Assembly (NCBI RefSeq): GCF_003860465.1
Contig: NZ_CP034183.1
Location: 2,621,501 to 2,685,500 of the forward strand
Direction of reading: 5' to 3'
Origin: Deinococcus psychrotolerans
GTDB taxonomy: Bacteria > Deinococcota > Deinococci > Deinococcales > Deinococcaceae
DNA length: 64,000 nt
Below the pieces are notes generated by a model. That model was given only the letters and a program-made list of their open reading frames with translations. It did no database searches and had not been told where the DNA came from. Position numbers and translations under genes: made by a program. This document shows, piece by piece, positions 54,118 to 64,000 of this stretch. Each line of letters opens with the position of its first letter. Position 1 is the stretch's first letter.

Positions 54118-55410
54118 ATGACTGGAACCATCGTTCTCGCGGCCATCGTCCTGTTCGGCATCCTCTTGGTGCTGCTGATGATTCGCACCCTGCTGATCAT
54201 CGTGCCGCCCAACAAAGTGGTGGTCATCTCTGGGCGCTCGCGCGTCACGGCCGAGGGCGACTCGGTGGGCTACCGCGTCATTCGCGGCGGGCGAGCCTTC
54301 CGCATACCGCTCCTTGAAAAAGTGGCTTGGATGGATCTCACCACCATTCCGCTGGATCTACGCGTCGAAAATGCCTATTCCAAAGGCGGCATTCCGCTGA
54401 CGGTTCACGCGGTGGCCAACGTCAAGATCAACGCCCACGAGCCGCAGCTGTCCAACGCCATCGAGCGGTTTCTCGACACCGACCGCAAACAGCTCACCAG
54501 CATCGTGCGCGACACCCTGGAAGGCAACTTGCGCGGCGTGGTGGCGACCCTGACGCCCGAAGAAATCAACGAAGACCGTCTGCGCTTTGCCGAGGGGCTG
54601 ATCGGCGAGGCTGAACACGACTTGGGCAACCTGGGCATCAAGCTCGACACCCTCAAGATTCAAAATGTGTCGGACGCTTCGGGCTACCTCGACAGCATTG
54701 GCCGCCGCCAGACCGCCGACGTGCTCAAAGAAGCCCGCGTGGCCGAGGCCGAGCGCAACGCCGAAGCCACCGAATCGGAAGCCAAAGCCCGGCAGCGTGC
54801 CGAAGTGGCGCAGGCGATCAGCTCTCAGGCCGTGCTGGAGCAGCAAAACATGCTCCGCATCCGCACCGCTGAGCTGGGCGCAGTGGCCGCTTCCAAGGAA
54901 AACGAAGCCAAAGTCACCGCCGAACGCGCCCGCGTGGTGGCCGAGCAGCAACTCGAGCAGGAGCGTGTGATCCTGAATGCCAAGCGCTACGAAGCCGACG
55001 TGGTGGCCCCTGCCCGCGCCCAGCGCGAAGCCAAAATGCTCGAGGCCCAGGCCGCCGCCGCGCCGATCATCGAAGAGGGCCGCGCCAAAGCTGAAGCAGT
55101 GCGCCTCATGACCGAAGCCTTTCGGCAAGCGGGCAGTGAAGGCGAGCGGGCCTACATCCTCAACATGCTTCCCGGCATCGTTTCCGAGTTTGCCGGTGCG
55201 GTGCGCGGAATGCAGATCGACAAGATCACCGTGCTCGATTCGGGCTCGGGTCAGGCCACCCGCAGCGCCATCGGCACTCTGCCCGGCAATATCGTCTCGC
55301 TGATCGAGCAAGTCGAAAATGCTACGGGCGTGAATCTGCTGACTGCCCTGCAACTCCGCAGCACGCCCAGCGCCGCGCCGAATCTGCCGGTCAGCTCCGC
55401 CAACGACTAG
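54118..55410 (+). CDS. flotillin-like SPFH domain protein (FloT-type)
   Basis: The protein has 430 residues. An N-terminal membrane segment (IVLAAIVLFGILLVLLMI) is followed by an SPFH/PHB domain (VVVISGRSRVTAEGDSVGYR ... VENAYSKGGIPLTVHAVANV) and a long Ala/Glu-rich coiled coil with EA repeats (about 205-330). The C-terminal end is a helical domain. Flotillins scaffold membrane microdomains; together with NfeD they appear in stress adaptation. It has a strong terminator after it. Confidence 0.92.
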   Translation: MTGTIVLAAIVLFGILLVLLMIRTLLIIVPPNKVVVISGRSRVTAEGDSVGYRVIRGGRAFRIPLLEKVAWMDLTTIPLDLRVENAYSKGGIPLTVHAVANVKINAHEPQLSNAIERFLDTDRKQLTSIVRDTLEGNLRGVVATLTPEEINEDRLRFAEGLIGEAEHDLGNLGIKLDTLKIQNVSDASGYLDSIGRRQTADVLKEARVAEAERNAEATESEAKARQRAEVAQAISSQAVLEQQNMLRIRTAELGAVAASKENEAKVTAERARVVAEQQLEQERVILNAKRYEADVVAPARAQREAKMLEAQAAAAPIIEEGRAKAEAVRLMTEAFRQAGSEGERAYILNMLPGIVSEFAGAVRGMQIDKITVLDSGSGQATRSAIGTLPGNIVSLIEQVENATGVNLLTALQLRSTPSAAPNLPVSSAND

Positions 55411-55421
55411 AATCACCGTCC

Positions 55422-55464
55422 GTGAAAAGCCGGAACGCCTGCTGAGGGCGTTCCGGCTTTTCAC
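55422..55464 (+). terminator. 18-bp perfect terminator after flotillin gene
   Basis: 55422-55439 and 55447-55464 are perfectly complementary with a 7-nt loop. The 3' arm ends in CTTTTCAC. It works for either strand. Confidence 0.85.
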
Positions 55465-55481
55465 TCTGTCCCGTTTCCCTT

Positions 55482-55511
55482 TTGACCCGCCTTTTTCGGG
55501 CATGATAAGCA
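55482..55511 (+). promoter_or_regulatory. promoter of the ohr-like gene
   Basis: TTGACC (55482-55487), an 18-bp spacer and TAAGCA (55506-55511) place transcription start downstream of the ATG codons at 55502 and 55514, which supports the start at 55541. Confidence 0.5.
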
Positions 55512-55540
55512 GCATGACCGCTTCAGATCAAAAGTCGGAT

Positions 55541-55960
55541 ATGCCCAAAAACATCTACACCGCTCAGGCCACCGCCAAAGGAGGCCGCGCCGGACACATC
55601 ATCAGCAGCGATGAGCGCCTCAACCTCCCGCTCAGCGTGCCCGCCGAAATGGGCGGCGACGGCGGCAGCGGCACCAACCCCGAGCAGCTTTTCGCCGCTG
55701 GTTACGCCGCCTGCTTTCAGGGCGCGATGGGCGTGGTGGGCCGCCGCATGAAAGTGGATACCGAAGCAAGCGAAGTCACCGCCCAAGTCGGCCTGCAAAA
55801 AGCGGGTCTGGCCTTCAAGCTCGACGTGGAACTCCGCGTCAAAATCCCCGGCCTAGACCGCGCCACCGCCGAAGAAGTCGTCAAGGCCGCCCACACGGTT
55901 TGCCCCTACAGCGTGGCGACGCAGGGCAATGTGGACGTCCGTCTGGTGGTTTTGGACTGA
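55541..55960 (+). CDS. ohr: OsmC/Ohr family organic hydroperoxide resistance protein
   Basis: The protein has 139 residues starting MPKNIYTAQATAKGGRAGHI. The two catalytic cysteines lie in AAGYAACFQGAMG and VVKAAHTVCPYSVAT. Ohr reduces organic hydroperoxides using lipoyl thiols. Family members usually begin KNIYTA, which favours this start over the ATGs at 55502 and 55514. No ohrR gene is adjacent. Confidence 0.92.
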   Translation: MPKNIYTAQATAKGGRAGHIISSDERLNLPLSVPAEMGGDGGSGTNPEQLFAAGYAACFQGAMGVVGRRMKVDTEASEVTAQVGLQKAGLAFKLDVELRVKIPGLDRATAEEVVKAAHTVCPYSVATQGNVDVRLVVLD

Positions 55961-56218
55961 GCGAGTGCTTGGTGGCGCAAGGGGAGAGGGGTAGTTCTTC
56001 CCTTCGCCTTTCCCCGGCGCGAACGTAAAGCAGAAATAAACGTCTGAAGGCTCCCTATGGGCCCGGAATTTCTGGCGTTGATACAGTCCCTGAGCCGACT
56101 TGGTGTACAATGAACACTGTTGCCTGCACTCCACCAAAGGGAGGCAGGACATAAAGAAGAAGCGGAGCTGAGTATTCGTCCAGCCAAGCTCGTGAATTCA
56201 GTCACAGGAGAAAAGAAC

Positions 56219-57358
<1,140 letters not shown>

Positions 57359-57377
57359 GTAAACTGAAGAAGAAAAA

Positions 57378-57407
57378 GAGAGTGGGCCAAGTCGCCCGCT
57401 CTTTTTT
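57378..57407 (+). terminator. terminator after the NDH-2 gene
   Basis: GAGTGGGC (57380-57387) pairs with GCCCGCTC (57394-57401) with one wobble pair and a 6-nt loop, followed by TTTTTT. Confidence 0.8.
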
Positions 57408-57457
57408 GGTTGGTGGGAGGCACGGACTCGGCCCTGTGCCCATGCCCATCCCTTTGC

Positions 57458-57463
57458 TAGACT
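57458..57463 (+). promoter_or_regulatory. -10 box of tsaD
   Basis: TAGACT lies 7 nt before the GTG start and there is no Shine-Dalgarno. Confidence 0.5.
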
Positions 57464-57470
57464 GCTCCGC

Positions 57471-58499
57471 GTGAACGCCCCGCAGTCCAGCATCCAGCTT
57501 ATTCTTGGCATCGATACCTCGTGTGACGATACTGGCGTGGGCGTGGTGGCGCTGCACCCAGACGGACGCGCCGAAGTGCGGGCCAACCGGATTTGGAGCC
57601 AGACGGTGCATGCCCGTTACGGCGGCGTGATGCCCGAGCTTGCCAGCCGCGAACACGTGGAGCGCATCGACGCGGTGATGGAAGACGCCCTCAGTGAAGC
57701 GGGCATCGAGGTGGCCGACCTCGGCGCAGTGGCCGCGACTTCCGGCCCCGGTCTGGTGGGAGCGCTGCTGGTCGGTCTGATGTACGGCAAAGGGCTGTCA
57801 CAAGGACTGGACGTGCCGTTTTACGCCGCTCACCATTTGGAGGGCCACATTTTCGCGGCGGCCAGCGAGGCCCAAACGGCTGAGTTTCAGCTGACGCCGC
57901 CCTATCTGGCGCTGGTGGTGTCGGGCGGGCATACCCATTTGTTTGACGTGGTGGCGGAGGGAACGTACCAACTCATCGGCGCGACCCGCGACGACGCGGC
58001 GGGCGAGGCCTTCGACAAAATCGCCCGGCTGGCGGGCCTAGGCTATCCGGGCGGCCCTGCCATTGCCGAGGCAGCCAAGTTGGGCAATCCCAAAGGCGTG
58101 GCCTTTAGAGAGCCGATGCTGGGTCAGAGCGGCTATGATTTCTCGTTCAGCGGCCTCAAAACGGCGGCGCTGCTGGCTCACCGAGCGGGCGTGAGCGGCC
58201 CCGATCTGGCGGCCAGCTTTCAAGCGGTGGCGGTCAAGCACCTGCTCAAAGTTACCTTGCGGGCGGCGGCGAATTTGGGCCGCGAAACAGTGGTGGTGTC
58301 GGGCGGCGTCGCGGCCAACTCGGCCCTGCGGGGAGCCTTCGGCGCGTCCGAATTGCGAGCGGTGTTTCCCGGCAAGGGGCTGAACACCGACAACGGCGCG
58401 ATGATCGCTCTGGCGGCAGCGGCAGCGATCCGTTCAGGCCGAGCGCCGAGCGGTCTGGATGACGGAGCTACGGCTTATGCGCCCCTGGCGAACGTTTAG
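57471..58499 (+). CDS. tsaD: tRNA N6-adenosine threonylcarbamoyltransferase
   Basis: The protein has 342 residues starting at a GTG. LILGIDTSCDDTGVGVV, the metal-binding HHLEGHIF, VSGGHTHLFDV and VVSGGVAANSALRGAF are TsaD/Kae1 signatures. It transfers threonylcarbamoyl to A37 of ANN-decoding tRNAs. The GTG is 7 nt after a TAGACT box. No other tsa gene lies nearby. Confidence 0.96.
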   Translation: MNAPQSSIQLILGIDTSCDDTGVGVVALHPDGRAEVRANRIWSQTVHARYGGVMPELASREHVERIDAVMEDALSEAGIEVADLGAVAATSGPGLVGALLVGLMYGKGLSQGLDVPFYAAHHLEGHIFAAASEAQTAEFQLTPPYLALVVSGGHTHLFDVVAEGTYQLIGATRDDAAGEAFDKIARLAGLGYPGGPAIAEAAKLGNPKGVAFREPMLGQSGYDFSFSGLKTAALLAHRAGVSGPDLAASFQAVAVKHLLKVTLRAAANLGRETVVVSGGVAANSALRGAFGASELRAVFPGKGLNTDNGAMIALAAAAAIRSGRAPSGLDDGATAYAPLANV

Positions 58500-58606
58500 C
58501 TGTGCTTATCTCCCTTTTTGCCGCGCAGCACACTTGAGTCTGCCATGCTCAACTCTCTTTGACATTCTGCACTAATATCCGCTTCATTTGCGGCTGCCGG
58601 TCAAGC

Positions 58607-58612
58607 TATACT
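58607..58612 (+). promoter_or_regulatory. -10 box of secA
   Basis: TATACT lies 8 nt before the ATG at 58621; TTCATT (58583-58588) at 18 bp is a weak -35. Confidence 0.45.
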
Positions 58613-58620
58613 CTCCTTAT

Positions 58621-61224
<2,604 letters not shown>

Positions 61225-61239
61225 AAAGCACGACGGTTC

Positions 61240-61283
61240 AACACGCGCCCCAGACCTTCATTCGGCTGGGGCGCGTGTTTTGG
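61240..61283 (+). terminator. terminator after secA
   Basis: A 14-bp perfect stem (61240-61253 with 61266-61279) has a 12-nt loop and a TTTT tail. Confidence 0.85.
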
Positions 61284-61291
61284 TTGGTCGT

Positions 61292-61882
61292 TTACTGCAT
61301 CTGCCGAAGCTGCCCCCTGAGTTCGCTGGTGTCCAGCCCGTCCGTCAGCAGTTCCATGTACACCTCGTCGAAGCGCTCCCTGCCCAGCCGCACTGCGCCC
61401 GTGCGTCGCCCGATTTCGCGGAAGCCGATTTTTTGGTAAGTTCGAATGGCCCGCTCGTTGAAGGCGAACACCTTGAGCATGATGTTGTAAAGGCCCAAGT
61501 GAAAGGCTCCGTACTGGCAGATCAGGCGCGTGGCCGCCGAGCCATAGCCCGCGCCCCAGTCGCGCGGCTGGTAGATGGCGACGCCCAGTTCCGCCGTGCC
61601 GCTGCGGTCATCAATCTCGCGCAGGGCGACGCTGCCGATCAGGGTTTCGGAGGCGTCGTAAATACCGAACAGGGTTTGGTACGGCGAGTTCTTGAGGGCC
61701 GATTCCAACCACTCGGCTTGCTCGGCCTCGCTGGCCGTAAAGCCGTAACCGCGCAGGTAGGTGGTCAGCTCCAGATTTTGAAACGGCTCAATGATCTGCG
61801 GCAAGTCTTCGCGGCGCAGGCGGGCCAAGCTGAAGGCGGCTCCATTGGCTGTGGTTCCGGTCAGGGCAGGGTACAGGGGCAT
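61292..61882 (-). CDS. RimJ/RimL-type GNAT acetyltransferase
   Basis: The protein has 196 residues. LGVAIYQPRDWGAGYGSAATRLICQY contains the acetyl-CoA motif, and VFAFNERAIRTYQKIGFREIGRR is typical of RimJ/RimL-like enzymes. It may acetylate ribosomal proteins or small amines; the target is unknown. The ATG lies 6 nt after TATCCT (61889-61894 on the minus strand), again a leaderless layout. Confidence 0.9.
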   Translation of the reverse strand: MPLYPALTGTTANGAAFSLARLRREDLPQIIEPFQNLELTTYLRGYGFTASEAEQAEWLESALKNSPYQTLFGIYDASETLIGSVALREIDDRSGTAELGVAIYQPRDWGAGYGSAATRLICQYGAFHLGLYNIMLKVFAFNERAIRTYQKIGFREIGRRTGAVRLGRERFDEVYMELLTDGLDTSELRGQLRQMQ

Positions 61883-61888
61883 GGTTTC

Positions 61889-61894
61889 AGGATA
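61889..61894 (-). promoter_or_regulatory. -10 box of the GNAT gene at 61882
   Basis: TATCCT on the minus strand lies 6 nt before the ATG. Confidence 0.45.
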
Positions 61895-61903
61895 GTGAAT
61901 GCT

Positions 61904-62458
61904 TTAGCCGACTGGCCCAACTTGCAGCGCCCGCAGCCATCTCCCGCACTCGCTTGGACTGCTCAGCCGAACGACTTGCAAATGTGGATACGCGGCGATT
62001 TTTTGGGGCATCCGGCGGCGGTTGCGCCAGTGCGTTCTAAAAAACCAAGCCAGAATCCCGTCTTTTTTGAGCAGGGTGCGCCAATCTTCGCGGTTGCCGT
62101 TCCAGAGTTCCTCGTCGCTAGCCATTCGCCGCAGGGTGCGCCGCAAGAGTTGCCAGAACACTACCCAGCCCGAGTAATCCAGCCAAACCACATTGTCGGC
62201 CCGCGCCCAGCCGATGTCTTGGGCTTTGCTGTAATTGCCGTCCATCACCCAGGCTTCCTGCGCCGTGAAGCGCTCCACCTGCGCCCGAAATTCAGCCAGC
62301 GGCGCTTCTTGCCAGTCGGGCAGGTGGTTCCAAGCGTCCTGCTCGGCGTGCGGCACGTTCAAGTGGGCTGCCAACTGCCGGGCCAAAGTGGTTTTACCGC
62401 TGCCGGTCGTGCCGATGACGAGAACGCGGTGAAGGGGTAAGGGGAGAAGTGCAGGCAT
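61904..62458 (-). CDS. P-loop nucleoside kinase-like ATPase
   Basis: About 184 residues from [29 protein letters not shown] is the Walker A motif; [12 protein letters not shown] and [23 protein letters not shown] follow, the pattern of the small FlaR/adenylate kinase-like family (topology-modulation-type proteins). A TTG at 62500 is an alternative start. The substrate is unknown. It is divergent from, and partly overlaps, the upstream region of the MFS gene. Confidence 0.82.
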   Translation of the reverse strand: MPALLPLPLHRVLVIGTTGSGKTTLARQLAAHLNVPHAEQDAWNHLPDWQEAPLAEFRAQVERFTAQEAWVMDGNYSKAQDIGWARADNVVWLDYSGWVVFWQLLRRTLRRMASDEELWNGNREDWRTLLKKDGILAWFFRTHWRNRRRMPQKIAAYPHLQVVRLSSPSECGRWLRALQVGPVG

Positions 62459-62553
62459 CCGGTCAGCTTGCCGCTTACACTTCAGCGCGGCATCTGCCAA
62501 ATGACCTATCCCAGACTGACCTCAACCGGACTTCAGCGCGGCATACTACCTTT

Positions 62554-63849
62554 ATGACCCTTTCATCTGGCCCCGGGGCAGGAGCGGGCTTTTCCTCTCC
62601 CAAGCTGCCCAGCCCGTGGACACTCTCGGCCTTTTGGTTCGGCACCGCTTTTTTGTGGTTGGTGCTGCTGCTGATCCTCATGCCCGCCGAGGTGGTGCGC
62701 TTCGTGGGCGACGCCGACAAAGGCAAGTATTTGGGTTTGCTGGGCGGCATTGGAGCAGTGGTGGCGCTCATTTTGCCGCCGATCATTGGCAGTTATTCTG
62801 ACCGCATCGGCAAGCGGCTGCCGCTGATTCGGCTGGGGTTGATCGTCAATCTGGCGGGGCTGGCGGTTATGGGCTACGCCGCCGCCGCCACGGAAGGGCT
62901 GACCGGCTTTTGGATTTATGTCTTCGGCTTCTTGCTGGTGCAGTTCGGCAACAACTACGCCACCGCGCCCTACAGCGCCCTCGTGCCGGAACTGGTGCCG
63001 GTGGCGCAGCGTGGGCGCTACAGCGGCGTGATGGGCATGTTGCAAGCCGGTGGGCAACTGCTCGGCGGGGTGGCGGCGCTCGTCATCGGGCTGCTGAAAT
63101 TGCCGGACGTGCTGAGCTACGGCATTATCGGCGTCGTGCTGCTGATCAGCGCCATGATTACTCTGCGTGGGGTACCGGAAACCCAGATCAAGCCCAATCC
63201 TGAGGCCCACCGCCAGCGCATGAGTATCGCCCAACTGTTCGCTTATCAGCCGTTCTTGTGGGTCTTTATTACCCGCGCTCTGTTTGCGCTGGGACAGTAC
63301 AGCGTCCAGCCGTTTTTGCAGTTTTACGCCGGAGACGTTCTGCACCAAAAAAATCCCGGCACCGCCACCAGTCTCTTGCTGATGTCGATTATTACTGCCT
63401 CCATCGTCACCGCGCTGATCGGCGGGCGCGTCTCTGACCAGATCGGGCGCAAACCGGTGATTTATGTCGCGGGCAGCGTCATGGCGGTGATGGCAATCGC
63501 GCTGCTGTTCGCGCCGAATTTTTATGTGGCGGTCGCCATCGCTATGGTCTTCGGCTTGGGTTTCGGGGCCTTTAGCAGCGTGGATTGGGCGCTGGGCAGC
63601 GACGCCATGCCCAGCAGCAGAAGCTACGCCCGCGATATGGGCATCTGGCATGTGGCCTTCGTGGGGCCACAACTCATCGAAACGCCGCAGGGCGCACTCC
63701 TCGACTGGGGCAACGCGCAGGGCGGCAATCTGGGTTACACCATTGTGTTCGGCATCGCCGCCGCCTGTTTCGTGCTGGGCGTGCTGCTGGTTCGCAACGT
63801 GCCGGAAACGGTGAAGACCCATTCCGCCGAGGCCGCCACAAAAGCCTGA
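62554..63849 (+). CDS. MFS transporter
   Basis: The protein has 431 residues from [15 protein letters not shown]; the frame continues to 62449 but that part overlaps the P-loop gene. About twelve membrane segments; loops such as [17 protein letters not shown] and [18 protein letters not shown] are the duplicated MFS signature. The pattern ([29 protein letters not shown]) fits the SLC45/GPH-like sugar transporter group. A CATACT box (62542-62547) is 6 nt before the ATG. Confidence 0.88.
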   Translation: MTLSSGPGAGAGFSSPKLPSPWTLSAFWFGTAFLWLVLLLILMPAEVVRFVGDADKGKYLGLLGGIGAVVALILPPIIGSYSDRIGKRLPLIRLGLIVNLAGLAVMGYAAAATEGLTGFWIYVFGFLLVQFGNNYATAPYSALVPELVPVAQRGRYSGVMGMLQAGGQLLGGVAALVIGLLKLPDVLSYGIIGVVLLISAMITLRGVPETQIKPNPEAHRQRMSIAQLFAYQPFLWVFITRALFALGQYSVQPFLQFYAGDVLHQKNPGTATSLLLMSIITASIVTALIGGRVSDQIGRKPVIYVAGSVMAVMAIALLFAPNFYVAVAIAMVFGLGFGAFSSVDWALGSDAMPSSRSYARDMGIWHVAFVGPQLIETPQGALLDWGNAQGGNLGYTIVFGIAAACFVLGVLLVRNVPETVKTHSAEAATKA

Positions 63850-63956
63850 ACAGAGCTGTAAACCACCCCGCTTTAAGCTTAAAAAATCTGAAGCTGGCCT
63901 TTACCCGGTGAGGCAGCTTGCAAAGTTTACTTTGGGCTTGGGGTGACAATTAAAGC

Positions 63957-64000
63957 ATGACCAATTCAGACCAAGCCCAACCGACCCGTGAAGAAGGCGT
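63957..64000 (+). CDS. start of a gene cut by the window end
   Basis: Fourteen codons (MTNSDQAQPTREEG) are visible and open to the end of the window. GACAAT lies 6 nt before the ATG, which again suggests a leaderless message. The identity cannot be judged from the fragment. The 107 nt before it hold only a TTTAAGCTTAAA palindrome (63872-63883). Confidence 0.5.
   Translation, partial: MTNSDQAQPTREEG

Overview
The window reads as chromosomal DNA of a Deinococcus-type bacterium (Deinococcota). The basis is high GC content, a dnaK-grpE-dnaJ operon whose DnaJ lacks the zinc-finger region, an HspR-type (HAIR-like) operator before dnaK, and about twenty genes whose start codon lies 5-8 nt after a TANNNT -10 box, the leaderless-mRNA layout described for Deinococcus. 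The genus call is inference; no 16S rRNA gene is present.

Layout: 1-5.7 kb holds small metabolic and unknown genes (DUF2089 protein with a degenerate zinc ribbon, Gfo/Idh oxidoreductase, DJ-1/PfpI protein, cupin, SDR, tandem GNAT). 5.7-10.5 kb is a minus-strand envelope-stress-like locus: ECF sigma factor, anti-sigma factor, RseB-like protein, DUF1800, DUF1501 (Tat signal) and a CxxCH/Ca-loop protein. 10.6-14.7 kb has an APH(3')-type phosphotransferase, an AT-rich patch with a 65-aa orphan and a secreted multidomain S8 protease. 14.7-17.1 kb encodes a histidine kinase/response regulator pair. 17.3-22.2 kb carries folC, purEK, trigger factor and tRNA-Leu/tRNA-His. 22.3-32.6 kb has an M24 peptidase, dnaJ/grpE/dnaK, ftsH and an MFS gene. 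32.6-40.6 kb has lpdA, two transporters and the rpmH-rnpA-yidD-yidC block with an S4-domain gene. 40.7-45.1 kb has DUF99, a thioesterase, rbfA with a newly seen upstream small ORF, a dead sugar-ABC ATPase fragment, DoxX, rpsA and tRNA-Gln. 45.3-51.8 kb has trxB, an RluA-type synthase, a MalY/PatB aminotransferase and an HxlR-SDR-AKR-AKR divergon. 51.8-64 kb has mutM, pdxH, nfeD-flotillin, ohr, NDH-2, tsaD, secA, a GNAT, a P-loop protein, an MFS gene and the first codons of a further gene.

The main themes are protein quality control (tig, dnaKJ-grpE, ftsH), protein export and membrane insertion (secA, yidC, yidD), oxidative defence (trxB, ohr, mutM) and translation (rpsA, rbfA, rpmH, rnpA, tsaD, tRNAs). 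No CRISPR array, prophage or intact insertion sequence was seen. The most unusual items are the sigma/RseB/DUF1800/DUF1501 locus, the pervasive leaderless architecture, the 15-bp in-frame repeat in the aph gene, the SD-preceded small ORF overlapping rbfA, and the RluA gene that appears to need a CTG start.
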